In this document: positions 16,099 to 25,540 of the stretch, one piece after another
Layout of the letters: the number at the start of each line of letters is the position of its first letter
Numbering within the stretch: position 1 is the stretch's first letter
NCBI GenBank assembly: GCA_017994055.1
Contig: JAGOLL010000011.1
Coordinates: 1 to 43,464, forward strand
Reading direction: 5' to 3'
From: Methanothrix sp.
GTDB lineage: Archaea; Halobacteriota; Methanosarcinia; Methanotrichales; Methanotrichaceae
Length of the DNA stretch: 43,464 nt
Position numbers and translations under genes: made by a program
The notes under the pieces: model-generated
What the model saw: the letters and a program-made list of their open reading frames with translations, nothing else
Told to the model about the DNA's origin: nothing
Databases searched by the model: none

Positions 16099-17088
16099 TT
16101 AGCAGATATACTTTTTCGCTCTCAGCCCGTCCGGACCAGCCAGGGAGGAGGCCAGCTTTCGAGTCCTGCTGCCATGCCAGCCCAGGGAGATGAAGCGGGG
16201 ATAGACAGCAAGCCTTTCTCGGAGACGGAAGCCATTGAGCCTATTTTGCAGCTCCTCTTCCAGGGGCCAGGGCCGGTCTGGATTTATGCCGTCGCATGTA
16301 ACCGGGCTGATTCCTCCCAGGTCCGAGGCTCCGCAGGCCAGGAGAGGAATCGGATCGACCAGATTTGGTGGTACCTGCACAGCAACCTCGAGCGGAAGGA
16401 TGCTGCGGGCCGCCGTCACAGTCCAGCATAGCTCATCCAAGCTCGGCCTGGGCCATCCCTGCATGGCTGTGCCCGGCTTGGGATCCAGAGGCTGGATTAT
16501 CACCTCCTGAATATGGCCGAACTTACGGTGCAGGCCGGCAATCTTATGCAGCCCTTCCATTCGATCCTGCTGGCCCTCGCCTATGCCCATCAGAATTCCT
16601 GTGGTGAAGGGAATCCTCAGCCTGCCGGCCAGTTCCATATACTGCAGGCGAAGCTGTGGATTTTTTCCCGGTGAACAGGCATGAGCCTCTACGCAGGCAG
16701 CAGTCTCCAGCATCATTCCCATGGAGGCATTATAAGGCTGCAACAGCCGCAGATCCTCTTCCTCCAGAAGGCCGGCATTGGTATGGGGCAACAGGCCCGC
16801 CTCCAGGGCCAGCTCGGACAGCTCCACCAGATAGTCCATCAGATCCGGTACACCCTGGGAGAGCAGGATACGCTCAGAGCCGGACAAGGTCCAGGGCATC
16901 TCACCCATAGTAAAGAGAGCCTCGCTGCATCCGGCAAGGGCGCCCTGTTCCATCAGAAGCAAAGCCTCGGATCTGGATATCAGGCGAGCCTCTTTCAGAT
17001 CCTTGCGAAAAGAGCAATAACCGCAGCGGTTGCGGCAGAGATCTGTAACAGGAATAAAAATATTTTTTGAATAGGTGATGGTCTTCAT
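16099..17088 (-). CDS. cofG: 7,8-didemethyl-8-hydroxy-5-deazariboflavin synthase subunit CofG
   Basis: Radical SAM enzyme that, with CofH, makes the deazaflavin chromophore Fo of coenzyme F420. The cluster motif is CRNRCGYC (Cys18, 22, 25), preceded by [12 protein letters not shown] as in Cof[19 protein letters not shown], followed by HTNAGLL and GILMGIGEG, matches the family. The ATG at 17088 gives the expected N-terminus, whereas an ATG 39 bases upstream would run inside the previous gene. It follows the UPF0179 gene by seven bases. CofH is not in the window. Confidence 0.95.
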   Translation of the reverse strand: MKTITYSKNIFIPVTDLCRNRCGYCSFRKDLKEARLISRSEALLLMEQGALAGCSEALFTMGEMPWTLSGSERILLSQGVPDLMDYLVELSELALEAGLLPHTNAGLLEEEDLRLLQPYNASMGMMLETAACVEAHACSPGKNPQLRLQYMELAGRLRIPFTTGILMGIGEGQQDRMEGLHKIAGLHRKFGHIQEVIIQPLDPKPGTAMQGWPRPSLDELCWTVTAARSILPLEVAVQVPPNLVDPIPLLACGASDLGGISPVTCDGINPDRPWPLEEELQNRLNGFRLRERLAVYPRFISLGWHGSRTRKLASSLAGPDGLRAKKYIC

Positions 17089-17095
17089 CGGTATT

Positions 17096-17545
17096 CTAGC
17101 GGCGGAACTCCACCAGCTTGAGCACATTGCCGCGCGGGCATTCCTCCGGTGCCTCGCCCACTATCTCCACAATGGTGCACCTCTCACCATCCTTCAAGCC
17201 GGTGGGATGACATATGTCGTACATGCTGCATGATGCGTCATCGCATCTCATGGACTCGTAAACAATCTTTGATCCCGGAAATGCCTTTCTGGCGTCGAAG
17301 GCGGCTATGATGGGACTCTCAGCCACCTCCACAGCCCGCACTCCCGCCTCGTGAATGGGGCAGTCGTGAACCAGTTCGCCCCGCGTTCCCAGGACCCGGT
17401 AGCGCCTTCTCGGCTCCAGGTTGATGCAGGTGTTTCTCAGCTTGCAGCCCTCGCATTCCGGAGTGGGGCCGATGAAGGTGAACTCCATGCCGATGCTGGC
17501 CAGCTTGGTTCCAATCAATGTGATTTGGGTAGATGCTTCAGACAT
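17096..17545 (-). CDS. UPF0179 family protein
   Basis: 149 residues of an archaeal conserved family. It is Cys-rich: Cys31, 34 and 40 in [12 protein letters not shown], Cys62 in HDCPIHE, then [27 protein letters not shown] and EECPRGN. The pattern suggests metal or Fe-S binding, but no function is established that I know of. GGAGCT lies about eight bases before the ATG. Upstream is an AT-rich promoter that contains a perfect 22-bp palindrome. It is the first gene of the run leading to cofG. Confidence 0.88.
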   Translation of the reverse strand: MSEASTQITLIGTKLASIGMEFTFIGPTPECEGCKLRNTCINLEPRRRYRVLGTRGELVHDCPIHEAGVRAVEVAESPIIAAFDARKAFPGSKIVYESMRCDDASCSMYDICHPTGLKDGERCTIVEIVGEAPEECPRGNVLKLVEFRR

Positions 17546-17577
17546 ATCTTTTAGCTCCTTTTTTAAATAATTATATT

Positions 17578-17599
17578 TATAGTTATAATTATAACTATA
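17578..17599. promoter_or_regulatory. Perfect 22-bp AT palindrome at the UPF0179-cofG promoter
   Basis: The half-site TATAGTTATAA is followed directly by its exact reverse complement. It lies 33 bases upstream of the UPF0179 ATG and 21 bases downstream of the egsA stop, overlapping TATA-like sequence. It may be a repressor operator, a TATA region, or a hairpin ending the egsA transcript. Confidence 0.5.
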
Positions 17600-17619
17600 C
17601 CTTGGATCTGATTATTCAT

Positions 17620-18696
17620 TCAAATGATCCCTGTTGCCTCCGCAGCTCGGGAAGCTGCCATCCGGTTTAAGCCGGAGTCCAGTATTGTATAGCGCTCCGG
17701 CCGGATCTCATGAGCCCTTACCAGAGCGGATAACACAGTCTCCCGCTCCAGGCCGAGTTGCGAGGCGGAGGTGGGGGCACCCACAGTCTCCAGGGCTCTC
17801 TTGATCATATTCCAGTCTCCTCCGTGCAGATACATCATGATTATGCTTCCCAGCCCGCACAGCTCCCCGTGCAGAGCCCTTCCCGGAGCGATCCTGTTCA
17901 TGGCATGGGCGAATTTGTGCTCCGAGCCGCTGGCGGGACGGGAGGATCCTGCTATGCTCATGGCCACGCCGCTGGAGATGAGGGCCTTGATCACAATTCT
18001 GGCTGACTCCTCCAGGCCGGGCCTGATATCGGCGGCACGCTCGGCTATCATCCGGGCGGTCATGCCGGAAAGAGCAGAGGCATACTCGCTGTACTCCTCA
18101 TTTCGCAGCCTGTAGGCCAGCTGCCAGTCCAAGATGGCGGTGAAATTGGAGATGATGTCGCCGCATCCTGCCGCCAGAAGCCTGGCCGGTGCCTGGGAGA
18201 TGATCTTGCTGTCCGCCACTATGGCCAGAGGGGACTGGGCCCGGACCGATGTAGCCTCTCCATTAACCGTCAACGAAGCCTGAGAGGAACATATGCCGTC
18301 ATGGGAGGCTGCCGTGGGTATAGAGAGGTAGGGCAGGTCTGCCTTCATAGAGGCCAGCTTGGCAATGTCAATGCTTCTGCCTCCGCCCGCCCCGATGAGA
18401 AATCCAGCCCTGCTCTGACGGGCCGCCATCACTGCGCGATCGACCTCCTCCAGCCGGGAGGCGGTGCAGATGAGAGTCTCCGTACGGTAGCCCTCTGGCT
18501 CCAGCAGATCTCTTATGGCATCAGCCATTACATTTTGGGTATGCGGTCCGGTTATGATCAGGGCCTGCTCTTGCAGGTGCAGACGGGAACAGATCTGGGG
18601 CAACTCCCCTAGCACGTCGCTGCCTATAGCCACAATGCGGGGTAGCTCCATCCATCTGGACTCGATCAATCTGCTCATCCTCGGGAAAACCGGCAT
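17620..18696 (-). CDS. egsA: sn-Glycerol-1-phosphate dehydrogenase
   Basis: Makes sn-glycerol-1-phosphate, the archaeal lipid backbone, from dihydroxyacetone phosphate with NAD(P)H. The 358-residue sequence has WMELPRIVAIGSDVL near the N-terminus, the NAD motif LIGAGGGRSIDIAK, then PTAASHDGICSSQASL. The metal ligands sit in SHDG, GSEHKFAHA and ALHGELCGLG. The ATG at 18696 is favoured because a TTTATATC box centred about 22 bases upstream would make a leaderless message. An ATG at 18678 has GAGG directly against it and is less likely. The ABC ATPase gene ends 36 bases upstream. Confidence 0.95.
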   Translation of the reverse strand: MPVFPRMSRLIESRWMELPRIVAIGSDVLGELPQICSRLHLQEQALIITGPHTQNVMADAIRDLLEPEGYRTETLICTASRLEEVDRAVMAARQSRAGFLIGAGGGRSIDIAKLASMKADLPYLSIPTAASHDGICSSQASLTVNGEATSVRAQSPLAIVADSKIISQAPARLLAAGCGDIISNFTAILDWQLAYRLRNEEYSEYASALSGMTARMIAERAADIRPGLEESARIVIKALISSGVAMSIAGSSRPASGSEHKFAHAMNRIAPGRALHGELCGLGSIIMMYLHGGDWNMIKRALETVGAPTSASQLGLERETVLSALVRAHEIRPERYTILDSGLNRMAASRAAEATGII

Positions 18697-18714
18697 TAAT
18701 GTAAGGTCTCTTGC

Positions 18715-18722
18715 GATATAAA
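18715..18722 (-). promoter_or_regulatory. TATA box for egsA
   Basis: TTTATATC on the minus strand, centred about 22 bases before the ATG at 18696, which fits a leaderless transcript. The identical octamer stands before the cdc48 gene. Confidence 0.55.
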
Positions 18723-18731
18723 ATCATATCT

Positions 18732-19550
18732 TTAGCAGGTCACCATCTCGGATCGCAGGTCTGAAAGTATGCGGTCCCTGATAGCATTCACCTCGGGACT
18801 GGTGCGGCTCCTGGGTCGCTCCAGGTCGATATTGATAATCTCCTTGATCCTTCCCGGACGGGCGGACATGATCACAATGCGGTCTGCGAGATAGATGGCT
18901 TCGTCCACGCTGTGGGTGACGAAAATCACCGCCTGCCTCTCCTCCTGCCAGATGCGCAGCAACTCCGACTGCATGGTATTGCGAGTCTGGGCATCCAGTG
19001 CTCCAAAGGGCTCGTCCATGAGGAGAGCCCGGGGGTGGTTGACCAGGGCCCGGGCGATGGCCACCCTCTGCTTCATTCCTCCGGAAAGCTCATGAGGGTA
19101 GCGGCTCTCAAAGCGTTCCAGGCCCACCATCTTCAGGTACTGTCGACCCTGGGCCAGCCGCTCCGCCAGTGGCACGCCCTTCAGCTCCAGGCTGAAGGCT
19201 ATGTTGTCTATCACCGTCCGCCAGGGGAAGAGGGAGTACTCCTGGAAGACCATGCCCCTCTCCGGTCCAGGGCCACCTATGGGCATGCCGTCCAGATACA
19301 CCGTGCCCTTTGTGGCCTCTTCCAAGCCAGCGATTATGCGAAGAAGGGTGGTCTTGCCACAACCGGAGGGGCCGATCAAGCATACAAACTCGCTCTCATC
19401 GATATCCAGATCGATGTCCTTCAGAGTCACCATCTCTTTTCCCTCAGCCAGAAATTTCTTGGATACGCTCCTTATCGCCAGAAGAGCCATTGAGGGTGTG
19501 GTTGGATTGACAGGGTATAGACCTTTCTGTTGGAGAGAAGACTGCTGCAT
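18732..19550 (-). CDS. ABC transporter ATP-binding protein, SsuB/TauB type
   Basis: Cytosolic ATPase of a nitrate/sulfonate/taurine-type importer. It has Walker A GPSGCGKTT, the Q-loop VFQEYSLFPW, signature LSGGMKQRV, Walker B ALLMDEPFGALD and the H-loop VTHSVDEA. The ATG at 19550 (272 residues) lies 28 bases after the centre of a TTATAAAA box and would be leaderless. A TTG at 19571 is too close to that box. The ATPase domain proper starts near ALLAIRSVSKKF, about 20 residues in. No permease or binding protein adjoins it. The matching parts are at 6.2-8.0 kb, so it probably serves that importer. Confidence 0.93.
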   Translation of the reverse strand: MQQSSLQQKGLYPVNPTTPSMALLAIRSVSKKFLAEGKEMVTLKDIDLDIDESEFVCLIGPSGCGKTTLLRIIAGLEEATKGTVYLDGMPIGGPGPERGMVFQEYSLFPWRTVIDNIAFSLELKGVPLAERLAQGRQYLKMVGLERFESRYPHELSGGMKQRVAIARALVNHPRALLMDEPFGALDAQTRNTMQSELLRIWQEERQAVIFVTHSVDEAIYLADRIVIMSARPGRIKEIINIDLERPRSRTSPEVNAIRDRILSDLRSEMVTC

Positions 19551-19574
19551 AATTGCGCGAGGTTTCTCCAAAGT

Positions 19575-19582
19575 TTTTATAA
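19575..19582 (-). promoter_or_regulatory. TATA box for the ABC ATPase gene
   Basis: TTATAAAA on the minus strand, centred 28 bases upstream of the ATG at 19550, in an AT-rich gap without other features. Confidence 0.5.
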
Positions 19583-19641
19583 TAAATATATTATAATATA
19601 TCTATACTTTTAAAAATTCTCAAAAATTTATCTATGTTATA

Positions 19642-21801
19642 TTATTCTTTCTTCCGCTTGGATACCTCTCCATAGAGCTTAATCAATGTTAAGATGCTAA
19701 TAAAAAGGCCTACTATACCACCTGCAATGGCTAAAATATCATTAAATTTATCTTTTGTTGGAGGAGTTTCATCAACTTGAACCAAGATCTCCTCGGGAAT
19801 CACTTCAACGCCCCTATGGAAAGACGCAGAGGCAGGAATGCCTTCTTGATTAAAATTGTGTTTATAGTAAGTAGTCACCTTTAGTGTCAGCTTCTGTTCG
19901 CCTGCCAATAGAGGGGTGACCTCCCAGGTCCATGTGCCGACCTGCCCATTTGGTATATATTGTTCCACCTCCTCAGCGGGATTGATGGAAAAAGCCGAGC
20001 CTCCCTCCAGCTTGAGTCCCATATATTCTCCAACCTTGCTCAAGTTAAACCAACGATCAACTCCGGTAAGGCTGGGGTCGGAGCTCAAGTTCAAGGTATA
20101 ATTTCTTGGTATATATGCCTCAACTGTGTATGACTCGGATTGGTTCATTTTGTCGGGAGCATTTAAGAGCATCCTTCCTGCGCCGAGACTGTCAAAGTAA
20201 GCATCGCATATGGATTGTATCGATACTGATATTGATGGGCCTGACTCGCCATCATTGCTCGTCCTCCCACCTGAGCCAGAAGAGGAATCTCCGGAAAAAT
20301 CAGGGGTTTCTATGAAACGAGTTTCTTTTAGATATGGCTGAAGATAATACTCAGGATGCCTCTTAAGAATGATACTCTTCCAAAGTGGATTTTCAGAGAT
20401 TGTCTCATTTTCATTGACGATCACATCATAATCGTTATTATTAAAAGTCCTATTTTCTAATGCATTATTGGCAGATACATTGATGGCAAGTCCAACCTCG
20501 TTGTGGTCAAAGTCATTCTCTCCAATCAAATTATGGTCCGATCTGTTTAGATATAATCCGATTTTATTGTAAGTTATATTATTATTTTTTATTATATTAT
20601 AAGGGGCTTTCTGAAGTGCAGCTCCGAATGAATTATCGATATTGTTGCTCTCAATTTTGTTATACATCGATTCCAGTAACACCATCCCCATTCCTGATTT
20701 ACTGATATTATTGCTTATGATCGTGTTATTATTCGAATTGCTTTCGAAGGATATTCCTCTCCATAGATTGATATCCACAAAGTTATTCAGTATGGAATTG
20801 TTGTTTGCATCGTAGAAGGCCAGGCCTATTGTATTATTGAGTGCTTTATTACCTTTGATTGTGCTATTCTCAAGTATTCTTAGGTATATGCCTACATTTT
20901 TGTTATTGCAGGCTTGGTTCTCCAAAATCATGTTATTGTCGGACTTTTCAATATATATGCCATCTTTATTATTGCTGGCGTTGTTACCTTGGATCATATT
21001 TAATTGACTGCTGGATATATAGGCCCCCGTTTTCTGATTATTATAAAGATAATTTCCACTAAAAGATCCATTGAATAGATTAGATATTTCTATGCCATAA
21101 TTTTTGTTATTTTCAATTGAATTGTTCGTAATTGCAGACTTTGTCACTTTTGAGATGTAAATGCCTTTATTGTTATTCATAAATAGCCTATTTTCCGCAA
21201 TATCATTTGTCGCAGAATTCTTGATATACATACCATAGTCGTTCTTGCTCGCATTATTCCCTACAATTGCAGTATTTCGACAATCATAAATTGCCAGACC
21301 TTCTCCTGTGTTATTATATATATAATTATAATTTAATACGGTGTTGCTGGAATTTTTAATTAATACACCGCTCTCCTCGTTATTTCTGATAGTATTAGCT
21401 TCAATTATATTGCCGTTAGAGTCAATGACATTTATGCCGATCTGGCACCCCTCAACTGTATTATTCCTCAAACTATTATTGTTTGATAGAATACTAATTC
21501 CCTCACTGCTCGAATTTTTTATTGTGAATCCCTCTACAATTACTCCATCTTCAGCTAATGTTATTGTGCCGCCATTGCCCCGACCGTCTATGACCGCACT
21601 GTTTATGCTGCGAAGAGTGATCGATTTATTTATTATTAAGTTCTCATAGAATGTCCCATTGCCAACTAAAATTATATCGCCTGGGATCGCACTGTCCAAC
21701 TGCAGTTGAATGCTCGAATTTTGACTGACGTTAATAGTGTTGCATTGGGCCAATCCGATTGAGATTATGAGCATACATAAGCATATCGCTCTCTCACTCA
21801 T
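19642..21801 (-). CDS. NosD-like parallel beta-helix surface protein
   Basis: About 719 residues. An N-terminal signal peptide (CLCMLIISIGLAQC) is followed by a long right-handed beta-helix of about 22-24-residue coils, with Asn-rich turns such as SNNNSLRNNTVEGCQ and NNKGIYISKVT, about residues 50-470. A beta-sandwich-like region about 530-680 and a C-terminal membrane helix (ILAIAGGIVGLFISILTLIK) with a KRKK tail come next. This is the NosD/carbohydrate-binding-and-sugar-hydrolase-like (CASH) repeat type common in methanogen envelopes. The ATG at 21801 follows GAGGAG by five bases; a GTG two codons upstream is less likely. The gene is much richer in A+T than the core genes nearby. Ligand unknown. 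Confidence 0.9.
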   Translation of the reverse strand: MSERAICLCMLIISIGLAQCNTINVSQNSSIQLQLDSAIPGDIILVGNGTFYENLIINKSITLRSINSAVIDGRGNGGTITLAEDGVIVEGFTIKNSSSEGISILSNNNSLRNNTVEGCQIGINVIDSNGNIIEANTIRNNEESGVLIKNSSNTVLNYNYIYNNTGEGLAIYDCRNTAIVGNNASKNDYGMYIKNSATNDIAENRLFMNNNKGIYISKVTKSAITNNSIENNKNYGIEISNLFNGSFSGNYLYNNQKTGAYISSSQLNMIQGNNASNNKDGIYIEKSDNNMILENQACNNKNVGIYLRILENSTIKGNKALNNTIGLAFYDANNNSILNNFVDINLWRGISFESNSNNNTIISNNISKSGMGMVLLESMYNKIESNNIDNSFGAALQKAPYNIIKNNNITYNKIGLYLNRSDHNLIGENDFDHNEVGLAINVSANNALENRTFNNNDYDVIVNENETISENPLWKSIILKRHPEYYLQPYLKETRFIETPDFSGDSSSGSGGRTSNDGESGPSISVSIQSICDAYFDSLGAGRMLLNAPDKMNQSESYTVEAYIPRNYTLNLSSDPSLTGVDRWFNLSKVGEYMGLKLEGGSAFSINPAEEVEQYIPNGQVGTWTWEVTPLLAGEQKLTLKVTTYYKHNFNQEGIPASASFHRGVEVIPEEILVQVDETPPTKDKFNDILAIAGGIVGLFISILTLIKLYGEVSKRKKE

Positions 21802-21842
21802 GGGCACTCCTCAGTCTCCTATTTTTAAATCGAATCAGACAA

Positions 21843-24800
21843 CTAGAAGTCATAAACTATGGTCTCGCCTGCATTGTAGAAGTACTGCCACCACTTCCAA
21901 TTCATGGGATGATCCACCCTTATGTGATGTTGCTGGTTTCCTGATACCGAAAAAGTATATCTCCCATCCAGAGCATCCTGTCCTTGTCCTTCCGTGCCGA
22001 TGGTTTGGCCATCAACTTGGATAGTATATCCTTTGTATTGAGTTGAGATGATGGTAATGGTAGTGCTCAGTGCTGTGGAAGGCTGTGTTGTCAATTGAGG
22101 CTTTGCCGTGACCGGCAAGACGGGCTGCGCCGAGCTTTCCGTGCTTCCATAGATCTCATCATAAGTGTCATAATCTCCCGGAAGGAAGATGGACTCTCCA
22201 TTTAAAAATGGAGTGCAATATCTTGGGCTTCTGTGACGAATAGTCTCATTCAGGGCTTCATCAATGGCAAGGATTCTGCCTCCCAAGTCCTGCGGGGCAG
22301 GTGTATCCCCTGTTTTATTACGAGCGGTCTTTATTAAAATTGCTTTTATATCCCCGGCGGTCAAGCAAGGGTCTATGGATCGCATTAGAGCGGCAGCTGC
22401 TGTTACATGGGGTGTGGCCATGCTTGTTCCGCCCAAATAATTCTGAATTTTATTATTGTACAATCCCCAAACCGACTGCTCACCAGGCGCCGCCAGAGTC
22501 ACTTCATAATCTCGACCAGCTTTATTGCTCTTTGATGCTTCTTCCTGATCTGTTCCCGCTTTAATCAATTGACCCGCTGAAATATTTCCGTCATTTAATA
22601 TATTGCCCACTGTGATTACATTTGACAGACTCTTGTTCGTTGGCAGACCATTAGGAATTCTCTCTTCTCCCTTTGGGGCTTTTCCTTCGTTGCCAGCGCT
22701 GAAGATGAATAGAACGCTATCAAATGTGGTATTGTTTGCCAGCTTGGTGAAGAATTCATCATACATTTCAGCAGCACCAGGATCAACCTCATCGGTTTTT
22801 CCCATAGAACAGCTAATTATGGATGATCCGTTTTGGATCTCATATTGAAATGCCAGCATGCTGCTGGTAACAAATCCGCCGCCCTCTCTCGATATATTGA
22901 TCATAAAGATCCTTAATTTGTCCTTAGGAAGGCAAGATGCGATTCCCTGCAGGCCATTATCTGCATCTGCTGCCAGAATGCTCGCAATGCCGGTGCCGTG
23001 GCTGCCGGGTATGGCGAATTTTGGCAGGTGGGAAGACAATTCACAACAGGGTGGATTTTGATATATCTTTATAGATGTATCGATCTGTGAATTGTTGAAC
23101 TGTCCATCTCCCAGGTAGATGCCGTCGTCAACCACACCCACCACAACTTTGGAAAATTGCTTATTATAGCTATCTATTTGCCTCCATGCATCCTGGACGC
23201 CAATCATCTGATAGCCTTTTCCGTAAGCCTCATTGGAATAGACTGAGCTCTCCAGATCCCGGAGAGAATGCTCCGGATATATCCGCTGGTTAGGGAAGGC
23301 AGAATGGATTTGTGAGCTGTAAGATTCTGCAAAGTCGATATCCCTGATCAGATCCTCCAAAGTTCTGCCCTGGGTCTCAATCTGAAAAAGATTGATAAAT
23401 TCCATCTCGCCCACCACATTGGCATTCTGATTTGTGGCTTTTTCCAGTGCAGATGCTAGTTGCCGGGCAAGAGATCTTGCCTCCTGGAAGTTCATATTTA
23501 TGTCAATCGTGAACAAGATCTGATTTGCCGGGACCTCTCCCCAGTCAGCAAAGGGATCATCTGATGTTCCGTTTATCAGATAGGAGGGGTCCGTCTCCTC
23601 AAAGTGAATAACCCCCATGCTTACTGGTTGCACCAGCGAGGAAGAGCAGATGGTGACAACATTGCTCAGGTTGACCGAGGAGTCTTTCAGGGATTCAAAG
23701 TCGATCTTTCCTGAAGGCAAAGGACTGCTATCGGTGCAATCAATAAACGGCTGGGATAGCTCCTCATCCATTCGGTTAAAAAAGACTTGGAAGTGGCCCA
23801 GGTCGTATTTAATCACCACTGGGACGATTGCTGATGGAGAATAATCGACCAGCCGTTCGATCAAAGTCTTCTGGCTTCCGTCTTCATACTCTTTGAAAAT
23901 ATAAACGGATAGTGATCCGTTGCCATTATTGAGGAAGCCGGTAACATAGCGTTTATTCCCAACCATATTGGTGTTTACCTGGAATCCGCCTTTGAGAGCC
24001 TCAAACATGAAGCCGATGGTAAATTGCCCCTCATCGCATTCTTTGCCATAGTCCGCCCAAGAGCTATCAGGATCTCTTTCTCCGCCGCCAATTACATCTA
24101 CTGTTACCCTCGCGCTATCCCTCGCGCTATCCTCATCCTTATCCTCCCCTCCCCTGCCGGAGATAGTGTAAACGAAACTATCCACTCCTCTGAAGCCAGC
24201 TTTTGGAGAATAAGTTATTGAGCCGTCTCGATTCTTTATGATGGCTCCATTAGAGGGATTCGTATAACCTATCACATTCAGGGATTCTCCTCTGTCATTG
24301 ACAAGCATTCCTGTTGAAGGAATGGTCAATGGTGTATTCTGTTTGGTGGAAAAGGCATCGTCGACTGCATCGATTTCATTAACGATGATGGGATCTCTTA
24401 TTACATCTATTGTTACTGTAGCAGTGTCAGTCCCGGTTATCGAGCCTGTTAGGCTCTCCATGGATCGGCCATACTCTGCATGGCGTCCTTTCAGCTGGTT
24501 GTCGATCTGCGAATCCCTGGAGAGCCAGCCGATATGAGCAACTCCGATGACATTGCTGTTCAGATCGGCCTCGGCTGTGCTGCTTATGGTATAGGTGAAT
24601 CTGTCCGTCCCGGCAAAGTTGGTATTTGGAGAGTAGGAAAATGAGCCGTCCGGGTTCATGCTGATGACGCCGTTGGCTGGTTGGGAGTAATCAATTACTC
24701 CCAGCCCACTTCCAATATCATTGCCAAGAACTCCGGGAGAGGGAACGGCTATAGAAGACCCCTTATGGGTGCTATAGAAGTCGTCGATTGCATCAACAAC

Positions 24801-25457
24801 AGTACGGCAGCGCATATCGATGGTTACTGTTGCTGTATCAGAGGAACTTCTCATATATGCCGAGTTATCAATGTCATTTTGGATAGGGTAACTCTCAGCA
24901 GGAATGGACATTCCATAGTAGCTTTGATCTTCGGAAAGATATTCTTCGAATGGGACGGTAATGTTATATGAACTCTGCATTATCCTTAATGGCATATCCA
25001 CGCTTTGATTATAATCAACGCAAGGAATCCAGTCATAATCAAGGTCAGGGGAGCCCGAATAAGACTCAGTTGTAGCATAATTTTGGCCAGTTACAGTATA
25101 AGTAAATCTATCTATCCCGCAAAAGTTAGAGTAAGGCTTGTAAGTAAATGAGCCATCCGAATTCATGCTCACCGCGCCATTGCTCGGCTGGGTGTAATCA
25201 ATCACCGTTAGCCCGCTTCCAACATCATTTCCAAGAACACCCGGGGATGGAACAGTTAAAACACCATCTGCAATATAGGAATCATCTGCTGCAGCAACAG
25301 AGCCGCTAAAACCAGACTGAGTGGAGGAAATGCCCATCTCTACATTCTTGTATCTTACGCCCTTGACCGATGCCTTCTCATACATATAATTGGATGCTAT
25401 AGCTGCATCTGCCAAGATCATGGCGACTATTAACAAGAGTGCCATTCCCCTTCTCAT
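21843..25457 (-). CDS. Large secreted subtilisin-like protease with cadherin-like repeats
   Basis: 1204 residues with a signal peptide (MRRGMALLLIVAMILADAAI). Three cadherin/VCBS-like repeats follow. Each has a D-D-x-Y/F-S...P-S-P-G-V-L-G-N-D start and a DGSFTY...FTYT end, around residues 35-440. Next is a beta-rich module (SWADYGKECDEGQF to VNLSNVVTICSS, about 470-600) shared with the next gene, and then an S8 peptidase domain with Asp777 (VVDDGI), His820 (GSHGTG) and Ser1012 (GGTSMATPH). The triad is intact. A Thr-rich linker and a small beta domain end the protein; no anchor helix is seen. The ATG at 25457 has GGTGA five bases before it, and a GTG at 25469 is an alternative. AT-rich like its neighbours. 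Confidence 0.92.
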   Translation of the reverse strand: MRRGMALLLIVAMILADAAIASNYMYEKASVKGVRYKNVEMGISSTQSGFSGSVAAADDSYIADGVLTVPSPGVLGNDVGSGLTVIDYTQPSNGAVSMNSDGSFTYKPYSNFCGIDRFTYTVTGQNYATTESYSGSPDLDYDWIPCVDYNQSVDMPLRIMQSSYNITVPFEEYLSEDQSYYGMSIPAESYPIQNDIDNSAYMRSSSDTATVTIDMRCRTVVDAIDDFYSTHKGSSIAVPSPGVLGNDIGSGLGVIDYSQPANGVISMNPDGSFSYSPNTNFAGTDRFTYTISSTAEADLNSNVIGVAHIGWLSRDSQIDNQLKGRHAEYGRSMESLTGSITGTDTATVTIDVIRDPIIVNEIDAVDDAFSTKQNTPLTIPSTGMLVNDRGESLNVIGYTNPSNGAIIKNRDGSITYSPKAGFRGVDSFVYTISGRGGEDKDEDSARDSARVTVDVIGGGERDPDSSWADYGKECDEGQFTIGFMFEALKGGFQVNTNMVGNKRYVTGFLNNGNGSLSVYIFKEYEDGSQKTLIERLVDYSPSAIVPVVIKYDLGHFQVFFNRMDEELSQPFIDCTDSSPLPSGKIDFESLKDSSVNLSNVVTICSSSLVQPVSMGVIHFEETDPSYLINGTSDDPFADWGEVPANQILFTIDINMNFQEARSLARQLASALEKATNQNANVVGEMEFINLFQIETQGRTLEDLIRDIDFAESYSSQIHSAFPNQRIYPEHSLRDLESSVYSNEAYGKGYQMIGVQDAWRQIDSYNKQFSKVVVGVVDDGIYLGDGQFNNSQIDTSIKIYQNPPCCELSSHLPKFAIPGSHGTGIASILAADADNGLQGIASCLPKDKLRIFMINISREGGGFVTSSMLAFQYEIQNGSSIISCSMGKTDEVDPGAAEMYDEFFTKLANNTTFDSVLFIFSAGNEGKAPKGEERIPNGLPTNKSLSNVITVGNILNDGNISAGQLIKAGTDQEEASKSNKAGRDYEVTLAAPGEQSVWGLYNNKIQNYLGGTSMATPHVTAAAALMRSIDPCLTAGDIKAILIKTARNKTGDTPAPQDLGGRILAIDEALNETIRHRSPRYCTPFLNGESIFLPGDYDTYDEIYGSTESSAQPVLPVTAKPQLTTQPSTALSTTITIISTQYKGYTIQVDGQTIGTEGQGQDALDGRYTFSVSGNQQHHIRVDHPMNWKWWQYFYNAGETIVYDF

Positions 25458-25540
25458 TTCTCTCACCACTCTGGTTTACGATTGAAGCTATTGACTAATT
25501 TATAAAAAAATTTATATTTTTTGATCTTTTTACCTAATAT

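Noticed and set aside
19642..21801. Asn-rich repeats in the beta-helix gene as a CRISPR or DNA repeat array
   Set aside because: The periodicity is protein-level (about 22-24 residues per coil) with variable DNA. There are no constant repeats with unique spacers.
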